From assembly GCA_023436305.1 (NCBI GenBank), contig JAEZJQ010000004.1, positions 1-30,034 of the forward strand: DNA of 30,034 nucleotides, in the 5' to 3' direction. Below, piece by piece: positions 1 through 8,566 of this stretch. The notes beneath the pieces were generated by a model. That model had not been told where the DNA came from. It saw only the letters and a program-made list of their open reading frames with translations, and did not search any database. Numbering within the stretch: position 1 is the first letter of the stretch; each line of letters starts with the position of its first letter. Origin of the DNA: Bacillota bacterium. Lineage in GTDB: Bacteria; Bacillota; UBA4882; UBA8346. A program made the translations under genes and the position numbers.

Positions 1-1
1 A

Positions 2-664
2 TTAATTGGCGGCTAACCCATTGATACCGGCTAAAATCCGGATATCCTCAATACGGATCTGCAGGCCGTAACTCTTTTGCAAAGCCATGTTGACCAGGCC
101 CGTGTGGTTTAAATTCATCATGCAACATCCCGGTAAAAATGTCACCCGGCAGCCCACGGTGGGCTCTTTAGCAATGTTCTGGGCCACACCGTCAAAACCA
201 ATCATATGGTAGGCTTTTACATCTTTGACTTCCTTCTCCCGGGAGATTTTGGGTCCAACCACCCAGGTAGAGAGGATTCCCGTCACCGGATCAGCCTCGA
301 TGACCTCCAGTACATGGGGAATCGGGCATCCGGCGCCCATGGGCCGACCTAAAACATAATCTCCCGTTTGGATGGCCATCCGCTCCACCAGATCAGCCCG
401 AAAGGGGAGTACGATTTTACGGGCGGATATTTCACCCGGGATGGGGCTGAGCACAAAATCATAGGGATGGCCCAGGACGTCAACATTAGTATAAATTGCC
501 TCCCGCATTTGACCTTCGGATTCATTCTTTTCCTTTTGGTAGAAAGGGCAATCATTATAAGCCTTTTCGGCGTTGATCACCGAACGGACAAACTCCTGGC
601 AACTGTCATTACCGCAAAGGCCGCAGTTTTTCCCCGGCGGATGCCATAATTTTACTAAAGTCAT
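2..664 (-). CDS. Fe-S cluster protein paired with a metallochaperone-like GTPase
   Basis: The N-terminus carries a four-cysteine motif C16-x2-C19-x4-C24-x16-C41 (counted from the upstream GTG at 670), followed by PFY. This is the pattern of the 4Fe-4S domain found in the corrinoid Fe-S protein and RnfB (PF04060 type). The remaining ~165 residues are not a domain I recognise; they contain a Gly-Cys-Cys near residue 181. There is no signal peptide, so the protein should be cytosolic. The upstream GTPase gene ends inside the start region: a GTG at 670 overlaps its TGA by four bases, but a GGGGTGAG lying six bases before the ATG at 664 makes 664 the likelier start. The stop codon is complete at bases 2-4. 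Tight coupling to the GTPase suggests a joint role in metal or Fe-S centre assembly; that role is inference. Confidence 0.75.
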   Translation of the reverse strand: MTLVKLWHPPGKNCGLCGNDSCQEFVRSVINAEKAYNDCPFYQKEKNESEGQMREAIYTNVDVLGHPYDFVLSPIPGEISARKIVLPFRADLVERMAIQTGDYVLGRPMGAGCPIPHVLEVIEADPVTGILSTWVVGPKISREKEVKDVKAYHMIGFDGVAQNIAKEPTVGCRVTFLPGCCMMNLNHTGLVNMALQKSYGLQIRIEDIRILAGINGLAAN

Positions 665-666
665 CT

Positions 667-1377
667 TCACTCACCCCGATATAAATAGTCTGCAATCTGA
701 CCGTCGAGTTTTTTGACCACCCCGAAATGGCGCTTCCAACCAATATCCTTTTTCCCGACGCAAATGGTGCAGGTGCCTAGTGGCGGATTCCCTTTCAAGA
801 TCAAGTTTTCCGGGCTGATTTCTTCGGAATTCCGGATCAAATCGTAAAGCCGCTGTAAAGATGTTCCTTGCAGGGCATTGGTCTCAAGCAGGATGACCGA
901 GGGATGGATCTCTTTGATCTTCTGGATCAAAACCTCCCGTTCAGCCTGGCTGACCAGATCGATTTTGGTAACCACCGCTATGTCAGCCAGGCTGACCATG
1001 GCCCCCATCTTTTCCGGGGCGTGGATGCCGGAGATGGAACTGAGTACGACAATTCCAAGGCCTTGATTTAGATACGGCGAGCAACGCAAACATAAACCGG
1101 CGCTCTCCACGATAAATAAATCAGTATGATTTTCCTCCGCCCACTCAATGGCGTCCCCCAAGACCATTACTCCGGCATGATCCGGGCAAAGATCCCCCGA
1201 GTAGATTTTTTTGGTCAGAATCCCAAACTCATTCTCTAGTTCAACATCTTCATAGGCTTTTACCACATCGATTTTGAGAAAAGAAATCTTCAGTTCGTTC
1301 TTCAAATTGTTAACGATCTGTTTAATCAATGCGGTCTTGCCGGCTGATGGCGGACCGGCGATAATAATCAATTTCAT
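667..1377 (-). CDS. P-loop GTPase of the HypB/UreG (CobW-like) class
   Basis: This 236-residue protein has a Walker A motif GPPSAGKT (residues 8-15), a guanine-specificity motif TKID (137-140), and an ESAG segment (91-94) like the ESGG of UreG. Three cysteine sites stand out: C64, a C96-x2-C99 pair just after ESAG, and a C203-x2-C206 pair near the C-terminus. HypB and UreG use GTP hydrolysis to deliver nickel to an apoenzyme, and the cysteine pairs here could bind metal. AAAGGAG precedes the ATG with normal spacing. It is the first gene of a two-gene minus-strand unit with the Fe-S protein. Neither hydrogenase nor urease genes are nearby, so the client enzyme is unknown. The GTPase class is well supported; the exact role is not. 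Confidence 0.8.
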   Translation of the reverse strand: MKLIIIAGPPSAGKTALIKQIVNNLKNELKISFLKIDVVKAYEDVELENEFGILTKKIYSGDLCPDHAGVMVLGDAIEWAEENHTDLFIVESAGLCLRCSPYLNQGLGIVVLSSISGIHAPEKMGAMVSLADIAVVTKIDLVSQAEREVLIQKIKEIHPSVILLETNALQGTSLQRLYDLIRNSEEISPENLILKGNPPLGTCTICVGKKDIGWKRHFGVVKKLDGQIADYLYRGE

Positions 1378-1603
1378 GATGAATAACTCCTTTCACAGAA
1401 TTCGGTTGATTCAAGCGTAAATATTTCGGATAGCATTCCTGCTTTTAGTTGGTCAAATTTATTTCGTCGGATGCCTCCTTCCTCGCAAAACTATGGATAA
1501 TTTATGCCAAAAGCAAGCCCGATGTCACTGGTTCCGAAAACAACCGGAAAAAACTTGAGAACGTTCTTTCGTTTTTTTGCTGGAAATATATCAAATGAAT
1601 TAC

Positions 1604-1632
1604 TTGACACCGTCTTTTCGGCTTAGTATAAT
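1604..1632 (+). promoter_or_regulatory. Consensus sigma-A promoter of metY
   Basis: TTGACA (1604-1609), a 17-base spacer and TATAAT (1627-1632) match the housekeeping consensus exactly. The predicted start of transcription lies near 1640, about 70 bases before the gene. Confidence 0.9.
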
Positions 1633-1651
1633 TATTGTAATAATTCTTATT

Positions 1652-1672
1652 AAACCAATAGGTTTTATTGGT
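1652..1672 (+). promoter_or_regulatory. Inverted repeat just downstream of the metY promoter, possible operator
   Basis: Two overlapping inverted repeats are visible: AAACC-AATA-GGTTT (1652-1665) and ACCAAT-7-ATTGGT (1654-1672). They lie about 13 to 33 bases after the probable transcription start, where a repressor would block initiation or elongation. AT-rich sites of this shape are used by Rrf2-type cysteine regulators (CymR) in Firmicutes. Assigning it to such a regulator is inference. Confidence 0.45.
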
Positions 1673-1708
1673 ATTAAATGCAATTTCAAATAATAAAGGA
1701 GAATGAAG

Positions 1709-3004
1709 ATGGGGAAAAATTATCGGTTTGAAACACTTTCTCTTCATGCCGGACAGGTTCCGGACCCAACCACTACATCGCGGGGCGTGGCAGTGCATCG
1801 TACCAGCTCATATGTGTTTAAAAATACCAAGAACGCGGCCGATCTTTTCGGGTTAAGGGAGCTTGGCAATATTTATACGCGTCTTGGAGGCCCCACTCAG
1901 GCCGTTCTTGAAGAACGGGTGACCGCTCTCGAAGGCGGAGCCGCTTCAGTGGCGCTTGCCTCGGGAACCAGCGCCATTCATTACACGATAATCAATATTG
2001 CCAAAAACGGTGATGAAATCGTTTCCGCCAACAATCTCTATGGCGGCACTTATACGATGTTCGAAGCAATCTTTCCCCAATTTGGTATTACCACGAAGTT
2101 TGTCGATCCCAAAGACCCGAAGAACTTTGAAAAAGCAATTACATCAAAAACCAAACTTCTTTATATGGAAACAATCGGTAATCCGGTTCTTGATTTTACC
2201 GATATCGCCGAAGTGGCAGCGATTGCTCATGCCCATAAATTGCCGCTGGTGGTTGATGCAACCTTTACCACGCCATATCTCTTAAGAGCGATTGATTACG
2301 GAGCGGATATTGTCATCAATTCGCTTACCAAATGGCTGGGTGGCCATGGTTCCGCCATTGGCGGGATTGTTACCGAAAATGGAAAATTCGACTGGAAAGA
2401 TGAAAAATTTCCGTTATTTACCGAACCTGATCCGAACTATCACGGTTTAAAATGGGCCTATGATCTGCCGGAACCCCTGGCGCCTATCGCCTTTGCGCTT
2501 CGGTTGCGCACGGTGCCGCTCCGCAATCTCGGCGCCGCGATTTCACCGGATAACGCCTGGATCTTCATTCAGGGGATCGAAACACTTCCGCTTAGGATGC
2601 AAAAACATTCGGAAAACGCTAAAAAAGTCGCGGAATTTCTTAAAAAAGACAAACGGGTTGCCTGGGTCCGCTATCCGGGATTACCGGATGATCCATCATA
2701 CAAAGTCGCAAGTAAATATCTCAAAAACGGATTTGGCGGCATGGTGGTTTTCGGCATTAAAGGCGGCTATGATGCAGCGGTAAAACTTATCGACAATATA
2801 TCCCTGTTTTCACATCTGGCCAATGTGGGTGATGCCAAAAGTTTAATTCTTCATCCCGCCTCGACTTCGCATTCCCAATTGACTGAAGAACAACAGCGCG
2901 AGAGTGGGCTTACTTTCGATCTGGTGCGTTTATCGATTGGGTTGGAACACCCTGATGATATCATTGAAGCGCTTGATGAAGGTCTGGCAATTTCGCAAAA
3001 ATAG
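1709..3004 (+). CDS. metY: O-acetylhomoserine sulfhydrylase (PLP-dependent, Cys/Met family)
   Basis: The enzyme makes homocysteine (or cysteine) from O-acetylhomoserine (or O-acetylserine) and sulfide in the cytoplasm. The whole ~430-residue length matches MetY. Seen: the N-terminal ETLSLHAG motif, the SGTSAIHYTI segment, and the PLP-binding Lys in NSLTKWLGGHG (about residue 208). It also has the longer C-terminal region typical of O-acetylhomoserine enzymes, ending in the HPASTSHSQLTEEQ and RLSIGLEHPDDI motifs. AAAGGAG at 1695-1701 sits seven bases before the ATG at 1709 but only one base before the in-frame ATG at 1703, so 1709 is chosen. The neighbour cysE supplies the related acetylated substrate O-acetylserine, which fits a sulfur assimilation locus. 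A terminator follows, so the two genes are probably separate units. Confidence 0.93.
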   Translation: MGKNYRFETLSLHAGQVPDPTTTSRGVAVHRTSSYVFKNTKNAADLFGLRELGNIYTRLGGPTQAVLEERVTALEGGAASVALASGTSAIHYTIINIAKNGDEIVSANNLYGGTYTMFEAIFPQFGITTKFVDPKDPKNFEKAITSKTKLLYMETIGNPVLDFTDIAEVAAIAHAHKLPLVVDATFTTPYLLRAIDYGADIVINSLTKWLGGHGSAIGGIVTENGKFDWKDEKFPLFTEPDPNYHGLKWAYDLPEPLAPIAFALRLRTVPLRNLGAAISPDNAWIFIQGIETLPLRMQKHSENAKKVAEFLKKDKRVAWVRYPGLPDDPSYKVASKYLKNGFGGMVVFGIKGGYDAAVKLIDNISLFSHLANVGDAKSLILHPASTSHSQLTEEQQRESGLTFDLVRLSIGLEHPDDIIEALDEGLAISQK

Positions 3005-3066
3005 GTCGATATTTTAAAATCCATTTCATATACGTTGTTGCGCGAAAAAGTAAAGATTATCAAGAG

Positions 3067-3102
3067 GGCAGTCTGTCGATTGGAGAGACTGCCTTGGTTT
3101 TT
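3067..3102 (+). terminator. Rho-independent terminator after metY
   Basis: GGCAGTCT (3067-3074) pairs perfectly with AGACTGCC (3086-3093). A T-rich tail follows (TTGGTTTTT). It separates metY from the cysE promoter. Confidence 0.85.
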
Positions 3103-3163
3103 AATTATAATGGATATTATTTTAATTAATGCTAAATATAACCAGATGCCAGGATATCCTTTC

Positions 3164-3192
3164 TTGAAAAGCAATTTTTATTATGTTATAAT
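3164..3192 (+). promoter_or_regulatory. Sigma-A promoter of cysE with extended -10
   Basis: TTGAAA (3164-3169), a 17-base spacer and TATAAT (3187-3192), with the TG of an extended -10 at 3184-3185. The next ~15 bases (CCAAATAAATCCTAT) resemble the reverse complement of the inverted repeat downstream of the metY promoter, so shared control is possible. Confidence 0.85.
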
Positions 3193-3299
3193 CCAAATAA
3201 ATCCTATCATTTCACTTGGTTTTACGAATAAATCAACCGGCTGGGAATATATTTTATTAGATTTACTGGCATTACCATTGAATTACAGGGAGAATGACC

Positions 3300-4226
3300 A
3301 TGATTAAACTTAACAACTGGCTCAATAATGAAATGCCAAATGTAACCAAAATCCTTGAGGAGATCAATCAGGATAACTTCTTTCGTGATAAAACCATCGG
3401 ATTCGCCGGGAAGGAGAAGGTTTGCAAAGTTCTCTATAATCTGCGTTCCGCGCTTTTTCCCGGAGTGTACGAGAAGTACCCGATTGATGAAAGCAAGGTC
3501 AATATTTTGATTGGCAACAATATCCGTATCGCGGCCATGGAATTAAGTGATTTAATCGAGAATGTACTGATAAACCAGTGCCAACGGAACCAAAGAACAT
3601 CCGAGGAATGCAGGGATTGTAGAGACGACGCCAATGAAATGACGATTCAATTCCTTAAAAAGCTGCCGGAAATCCGGGTGACCTTAAATTCTGATATCCA
3701 GGCCGCCTATAACGGTGATCCGGCAGCGCTTAGTTCCGAAGAAATACTACTCAGTTATCCCGCCATTGAGGTGCTCAGCATTTACCGGCTGGCCCACGAA
3801 CTGTATGAGATGAAAGTGCCGCTAATTCCGCGAATTATGACGGAATACGCCCATCAAATTACCGGTATCGATATTCATCCCGGCGCAAAAATCGGAGAAT
3901 ACTTCTTTATTGATCACGGTACCGGCGTGGTGATTGGAGAAACGTGCACCATTGGGAAGAATGTTAAGTTATATCAAGGTGTAACTCTGGGCGCGAAAAG
4001 TTTTGCCGTTGATGAACACGGCAATCCCATCAAAGGAGTGAAACGGCATCCGGACATCGGGGATAATGTGGTTATTTATGCAGGCGCCACCATTCTGGGC
4101 GGAGATACGGTAATCGGCCACGATTCAATTATCGGAGGTAATGTATGGTTAACTCAGTCGGTTCCTCCGTATTCAAAAGTATATAATGTCCAGCCATCTC
4201 CAATCATTAAAAATGATAATAAGTAA
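3300..4226 (+). CDS. cysE: Serine O-acetyltransferase
   Basis: Makes O-acetylserine from serine and acetyl-CoA, the first committed step of cysteine synthesis. The protein is 308 residues. The first ~175 form the helical N-terminal region with a CRDC motif, and the rest is a left-handed hexapeptide-repeat domain. Hallmarks of the active site are visible: the DIHPGAKIG segment, the IDHGTGVVIGE segment with its catalytic His, and the GVTLGA loop followed by KRHPDIGD. The length and N-terminal region fit the longer EpsC-like form of anaerobes rather than the E. coli enzyme. AGGGAG at 3287-3292 is seven bases from the ATG at 3300 but only one base from the in-frame ATG at 3294, so 3300 is chosen. 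Confidence 0.92.
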   Translation: MIKLNNWLNNEMPNVTKILEEINQDNFFRDKTIGFAGKEKVCKVLYNLRSALFPGVYEKYPIDESKVNILIGNNIRIAAMELSDLIENVLINQCQRNQRTSEECRDCRDDANEMTIQFLKKLPEIRVTLNSDIQAAYNGDPAALSSEEILLSYPAIEVLSIYRLAHELYEMKVPLIPRIMTEYAHQITGIDIHPGAKIGEYFFIDHGTGVVIGETCTIGKNVKLYQGVTLGAKSFAVDEHGNPIKGVKRHPDIGDNVVIYAGATILGGDTVIGHDSIIGGNVWLTQSVPPYSKVYNVQPSPIIKNDNK

Positions 4227-4242
4227 ATTATCATTTTTTAAT
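4206..4242. terminator. Bidirectional terminator between cysE and the trmN6-like gene
   Basis: An AT-rich stem AAAAATGATAAT (4209-4220) pairs with ATTATCATTTTT (4227-4238), with a six-base loop that contains the cysE stop codon. Pairing continues outward (CATT with AATG). Runs of T on one strand and A on the other let it serve both convergent genes. Confidence 0.75.
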
Positions 4243-4295
4243 GATCCCAAGGCCCCAAACATCTACAGAAGTTCCCGGTAGGTTTCATTGTCCAA

Positions 4296-5045
4296 TCAAT
4301 CCCCGTTGAAAATCCGGTTCATTTCTGCGGAGTATGCTCCGGTTTCATTATAAATATGTAAAGGCGGCAGTACCTCCAAAGGACATTTGGCGTTTGGCCT
4401 CGCTTCCATTAACAACAAATTGCCGTTGGCTCCGGGTTTGGGGTATACCGGGCGAAGCCTGGCGGGGGAGAGGTGAGCTTTGGCCATGGTTACCAACAGA
4501 TCCGTCAACCGCGCGGTGGGGTATATTAAGGCCACCCTACCGTTGGCCCGGACCAACCGGGCGGCGGATTTTACCACGTCTTCCAAGGTGCAGTCGATTT
4601 CGAACTTAGCCTTGGCTAGGGCTTGGTTTCCGGAGATGATTCCTTGATTCGCCGCGAAAAATGGCGGATTGGTGATCACATAATCGAAGGAGTTCGGTTT
4701 GAGTATATCGGGCAGATTCCGTAAATCCCCCTCCAGAATGGTAATCTTCCCTTCCAGCCGGTTCAGGGCAACACTACGTCCGGCCATGGAGGCCAGCTCG
4801 GGCTGGATCTCCAGGCCGTATATGCTTTGAACTTCCCGCTGCCCGGCGATCAACAGCGGCAATACGCCACCACCGGTACCCAGATCGATGATTCGATGAT
4901 TGGGTTTGGGTTCGATAAAACCGGTCAGCAGAAAAGCGTCGATGGTGAACTTGAATTTCCGGGGGTTCTGAATAATCCGTAATCCTTTCCGCCCCAAGAG
5001 ATCAATTCGCTCATTCTCAAGTAATTCGGGAATGGGTTCAGGCAA
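4296..5045 (-). CDS. tRNA1(Val) adenine-37 N6-methyltransferase family protein (TrmN6/YabB)
   Basis: A 249-residue Rossmann-fold methyltransferase. The SAM-binding motif I is DLGTGGG (54-60), and the catalytic motif NPPF (126-129) marks N6-adenine methylation. The N-terminal segment with KFTIDAFLL is typical of the TrmN6/YabB family, which methylates A37 of a tRNA in the cytoplasm. It begins with TTG: AAGGAG lies 11 bases before it, and no ATG gives full-length coverage. The stop of the upstream hydrolase-like gene is only 26 bases away, so the two probably share a transcript although their functions look unrelated. Family assignment is firm; the exact tRNA substrate is not visible. Confidence 0.88.
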   Translation of the reverse strand: MPEPIPELLENERIDLLGRKGLRIIQNPRKFKFTIDAFLLTGFIEPKPNHRIIDLGTGGGVLPLLIAGQREVQSIYGLEIQPELASMAGRSVALNRLEGKITILEGDLRNLPDILKPNSFDYVITNPPFFAANQGIISGNQALAKAKFEIDCTLEDVVKSAARLVRANGRVALIYPTARLTDLLVTMAKAHLSPARLRPVYPKPGANGNLLLMEARPNAKCPLEVLPPLHIYNETGAYSAEMNRIFNGD

Positions 5046-5071
5046 TTTACCGGTTGCTCCTTCGGAAAATA

Positions 5072-5815
5072 TTAGCGATCCAATACCACCACTTTGGGAA
5101 TCTTGATTTTATTAAGCTCCGTCCGGGTCAGGATTAATTTCCCGCTTTTAATATATGTAACCTCATTGCTGCCCAAACTTTGGGCAAAACGTTTCAAGGT
5201 GGCGGCGGAATTGTCACCGTGGGCTGGTATGATAATTCTTGCTCCCAGACTCTTCACGATGGTGAGTGCTTCATTCAGTGTCAGTTTATCGGTGGCATTC
5301 GCAAATAATTGGACGATGAGGACATCAGCGGTGCCCATTTTTGCTAAGGTCGCATGATCCGGCATATCCCCCTGGGAGCCGAATTCGGCGATCCTGATCC
5401 CGTCTATATCAAAGATATACATGATATTGGTCACTTCAGCATCCAACCGGTTATGATGCCCCGGAAAACCGGCGATTTTGACGCCTTTTGCCATGAATTT
5501 CCCGGTAGTGGTAATTAACTGATAGGGTGGGGTAATCATGGAGAGATCGCCGTGATCCCCGTGACTGTGGCTCTCCGTGACGATGTCGGGCTGAACCGTC
5601 TCATCCATATTGTAGGGATTGGTGATGATTTTAACCCCGGCGGGGGTTATGATGTGGAAACTGGTATAATTGGCGGGATACTTAAGTAATGAGACTTCTT
5701 TTTGAACATTGCCCGACGCCAGGATAAAGCCGGGATTGGTTATCCCCATTGAAGACAGGGCGGTAATCCCAAGGAAGATGGTGATTAGGATTAACAATAG
5801 GTAAACCTTTTTCAT
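5072..5815 (-). CDS. Exported metallo-beta-lactamase-fold protein (UlaG-like)
   Basis: This 247-residue protein starts with a lysine pair and a hydrophobic stretch (residues 4-24) that looks like a signal peptide or membrane anchor. The metal-binding motif of the fold is clear: H83-x-H85-x-D87-H88. A PGHH segment in mid-protein and an IPAHGDN segment near the end supply further likely ligands. The layout matches the small L-ascorbate-lactonase-like (UlaG, UPF0173) branch that COG lists as Zn-dependent hydrolases. The substrate cannot be told. AAAGGAGG precedes the ATG by a normal distance. Being exported is unusual, since most relatives of this branch are cytosolic. It leads a two-gene unit with the tRNA methyltransferase gene. 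Confidence 0.8.
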   Translation of the reverse strand: MKKVYLLLILITIFLGITALSSMGITNPGFILASGNVQKEVSLLKYPANYTSFHIITPAGVKIITNPYNMDETVQPDIVTESHSHGDHGDLSMITPPYQLITTTGKFMAKGVKIAGFPGHHNRLDAEVTNIMYIFDIDGIRIAEFGSQGDMPDHATLAKMGTADVLIVQLFANATDKLTLNEALTIVKSLGARIIIPAHGDNSAATLKRFAQSLGSNEVTYIKSGKLILTRTELNKIKIPKVVVLDR

Positions 5816-5854
5816 GAGAATCGTCCTCCTTTTAGTGTTAGGGTATCACGTATT

Positions 5855-5873
5855 CGGCTTTAAAAAAAAGCCG
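5855..5873. repeat. Perfect 7-bp inverted repeat upstream of the exported hydrolase-like gene
   Basis: CGGCTTT, five A residues, then AAAGCCG. It sits about 40 bases before the minus-strand start at 5815 and lacks a T tail on either strand, so it looks more like a leader hairpin or operator than a terminator. Confidence 0.5.
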
Positions 5874-5952
5874 CGCTATCGTATAAGGCTAGAATAATTT
5901 TTACTGATGCAAGATAATTTTAACTCATTTGTCAATGAATTAAAACTATATT

Positions 5953-6456
5953 TTGACTATGCGCTGCCCATGACCGGGACCAATCCCTTTGGGGTGGTTC
6001 CACTGGGGCTGTTCATCGGGGAACCGACTGCTGAGAAATACCGTCCCCTGGGTGGGGATTTGACATACCGCTTTTTTCTCCCGGTCAAGAACTGGTTTTT
6101 TGGGGGACTGACCTCTCATTTACTCTCCTATGGAGTGGGCTTGACCATGGCCGCTGAGATATTGAATGAACCGAAATTGGCGGATATAGGACGGCGTCAG
6201 GTGGAATGGGTGATGGGGGGCAACCCGAAGAATTCTTGTCTGATGACGGGGGAGGGCATCAACAATCCTTACCCGCATTCCCGGTTTTTGGGTTGATCCG
6301 GGCGGGATCATGAATGGAATTTGCGGGTTGGAAGATGATGAGCCGTTTCTGGATTTGGATTACAAGATGGACTGGCGGACCACTGAATACTGGAGCCCGC
6401 ATACCTGTTTTTATATCTGGTTTGTAAGCTTGATGTATGGAAATGAAAAGGAATAA
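5953..6456 (+). pseudogene. Decayed 3' fragment of a family 9 glycoside hydrolase gene
   Basis: From 5953 the DNA matches 8022-8527 of the intact hydrolase gene downstream. The first 113 residues of the shared part differ at nine positions (about 92% identical). Two single-base losses follow: GGGG became GGG at about 6289-6292, which brings in a TGA at 6294, and CCC became CC at about 6297. Beyond them the original frame continues to a TAA at 6454-6456 with five changes in 51 residues. The first ~395 residues of the enzyme, including the DAGD catalytic segment, are missing, and the sequence before 5953 is unrelated, so no activity is expected. An ATG at 5907 opens this frame, but its first 15 codons are foreign to the family. 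Confidence 0.9.
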
Positions 6457-6838
6457 AAGCAAATCAAGATCTTTCATTGCGATTGTCTCAACTGCAGGAT
6501 TCAAAACCTCTAAAGCAAAACCGCTCCTATTAATTTTCCGGGTGGTTTTACTTCGATTTTGGGGTCTTTTAAATTCCAACTATAAACTTTTTATAGGAAG
6601 ATTCTTTTTTAGCCGATTTCTTTCTACCCTCGCGCAAATGTTCATTAAATTTTCAAATCTTAAAATTTGAATTAACCAGTGACATTCAGCAGGAAGATCC
6701 TTTTCGTCAAGGAATTATTAAATAGTTTATGATTATCCAGATAAGAATTTGGACTCCTATCTTCCGGCTTAAAAAAGTATATTTGGCTATTCCAAAATGA
6801 AATCGTTTTCTTATTTTATCTTGTGAGGAGGTATGTGA
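6457..6838. other. Non-coding spacer between the pseudogene and the intact hydrolase gene
   Basis: The first ~115 bases still match the 3' flank of the intact gene (for example AAATCAAGATCTTTCATT against AAATCAGGATCTTTCGTT). This shows that the duplication included the terminator. The rest is AT-rich with no supported ORF and no convincing promoter. Confidence 0.6.
6521..6549 (+). terminator. Diverged copy of the hydrolase terminator
   Basis: CCGCTC (6521-6526) faces GGGTGG (6540-6545), followed by TTTT. Compared with the intact copy (CCGCCC/GGGCGG) two pairs have become wobble pairs, so the hairpin is weakened but kept. Confidence 0.6.
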
Positions 6839-8527
6839 ATGAAAATCGTGGTCAATCATTTGGGGTTCAGGCCGCAGGACCGGGAAAAACAAGCAATCAT
6901 TTGGGGCGAACGGGAATTTAAGGAGTTTCAGATCGTGAATCTGGTGGAGATGGGGTATAACGAGATAGGTCCAAATTCCCAACCCAATAGCATCATTTAC
7001 CGGGGTAAACTGGTTAAGAGGAGTTTCGAATGGGGGACTTATTATATTGCCGATTTTTCGGACTTCACGCTTCCCGGGATTTATTTAATCACTTTAAATA
7101 ACGAGTTCAACTCGGTTCCGTTCCATATCCGGCAGGATCTTTACAGCCGTACCTTGCGGAAAGCATTTGACTATATTCACATCCAGCGTTGCGGCCAAGC
7201 GGTTCCGGGTTATCATGGCCCCTGCCATCTGGATGACGCCCGGCGGCGGGATACGGGGGAACATGTGGATACCACAGGCGGTTGGCATGATGCCGGTGAT
7301 CTGCGCAAATGGGTGGCGCATACCATGTTGCTCGGAGTGAGTATCATTCAGATCAAACGTCTGGTGGATCCCCGTTGGAATTTATTCGATCGAAACGAGG
7401 GCGATTTATTGGACGAGCTGCGCTGGGGGAACCAATATTTCCTCAAGGTTCAGGAACCAAACGGCCTGGTCTGGCATGATGTGGCCGGCGGGGTCGGCGG
7501 CGACAACAGCGACAACCACTGGACCGATAATCAAATCGGGACGGCGGATGATCGTTATATTAACCCCATGTTTCATGGGGTAATCCAATGGGAATTCATC
7601 TGCTTTGAAGCCATGGTGGCCGGCGCTTTTAAAAATATTGACCCGGCTTATAGCAACCAATGTTTGCAGGCGGCGTTACGAACGTATCAATATATGAATG
7701 ATAAACCAAATCACAAACCGGATGAAGTGGCCTGGGCTATCCTGGCTTTGAAAGAGCTGCATCAGATGAGCGGCGGCTTTGAAATTGCCACCCGTTTCAA
7801 AAAAGAAGTAGCCGCGTTGCTTGAGCTTCAGGAAACCGAGTACCGGTTTAACCAGCAGAGAGTCCGAGGGTATTGGTATCATGATTTGTCGAAAACCGAT
7901 TTCTTCCGTTCCTCCAGGGATTCCGGTATGCCGTTGGTGGCGCTTTACGAAGCGGTTAGATTTCTGGATGATGATCCTGGCCTGCGGGAACGATGCCTGG
8001 CTGCTATGCGGCTTCATTGCGTTGACTATGTGTTGCCCATGACCGGGACCAATCCATTTGGGGTGATCCCACTGGGTCTGTTCATCGGGGAACCGACTGC
8101 TGAGAAATACCGTCCCCTCGGTGGCGATTTGACATACCGTTTTTTTACCCCAGCCAAGCACTGGATTTATGCGGGACTGACCTCCCATTTGCTCTCCTAT
8201 GGAGTGGGATTGACCATGGCCGCTGAAATATTGAATGAACCAAAATTGGCGGATTTGGGACGGCGTCAGGTGGAATGGGTGATGGGGGGCAATCCGAAGA
8301 ATTCTTGTCTGATGACGGGGGAAGGTATTAATAATCCTTACCCGCATTCCCGGTTTTTGGGGTTGATCCCGGGCGGGATCATGAATGGAATCTGTGGGCT
8401 GGAAGATGATGAGCCTTTCCTGGATTTGGACAACATGATGGACTGGCGGACCACCGAATACTGGAGTCCGCATAGCTGCTTTTATATCTGGTTTGTAAGC
8501 TTGATGCATGGAAGTGAAAAGGAATAG
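6839..8527 (+). CDS. Family 9 glycoside hydrolase (endoglucanase / glucosaminidase type)
   Basis: The 562-residue protein has an N-terminal Ig-like domain of the CelD_N type (about residues 1-100, starting VVNHLGFRP) and then an (alpha/alpha)6 catalytic domain. The GH9 base motif is GGWHDAGD with D151 and D154, and the C-terminal acid is E540 in RTTEYWSPH. A GNPKNSCLMTGEG segment matches the family's G-x-NP-x-S-x-(V/M)TG-x-G region. There is no signal peptide, so it should act in the cytoplasm on imported oligosaccharides such as cellodextrins or chitooligosaccharides rather than on polymer. GAGGAGG lies seven bases before the ATG. It appears to be transcribed alone, with its own terminator. 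Exact substrate unknown. Confidence 0.9.
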   Translation: MKIVVNHLGFRPQDREKQAIIWGEREFKEFQIVNLVEMGYNEIGPNSQPNSIIYRGKLVKRSFEWGTYYIADFSDFTLPGIYLITLNNEFNSVPFHIRQDLYSRTLRKAFDYIHIQRCGQAVPGYHGPCHLDDARRRDTGEHVDTTGGWHDAGDLRKWVAHTMLLGVSIIQIKRLVDPRWNLFDRNEGDLLDELRWGNQYFLKVQEPNGLVWHDVAGGVGGDNSDNHWTDNQIGTADDRYINPMFHGVIQWEFICFEAMVAGAFKNIDPAYSNQCLQAALRTYQYMNDKPNHKPDEVAWAILALKELHQMSGGFEIATRFKKEVAALLELQETEYRFNQQRVRGYWYHDLSKTDFFRSSRDSGMPLVALYEAVRFLDDDPGLRERCLAAMRLHCVDYVLPMTGTNPFGVIPLGLFIGEPTAEKYRPLGGDLTYRFFTPAKHWIYAGLTSHLLSYGVGLTMAAEILNEPKLADLGRRQVEWVMGGNPKNSCLMTGEGINNPYPHSRFLGLIPGGIMNGICGLEDDEPFLDLDNMMDWRTTEYWSPHSCFYIWFVSLMHGSEKE

Positions 8528-8566
8528 AATCAAATCAGGATCTTTCGTTATGGCATTATGATTAAA

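Noticed and set aside
1633..1702. T-box or SAM riboswitch in the metY leader
   Set aside because: The leader is only about 70 bases and lacks the T-box and S-box conserved sequences and any terminator stem.
3035..3307. 90-codon plus-strand frame between metY and cysE
   Set aside because: It spans the metY terminator and the cysE promoter and runs into the cysE start; no ribosome site.
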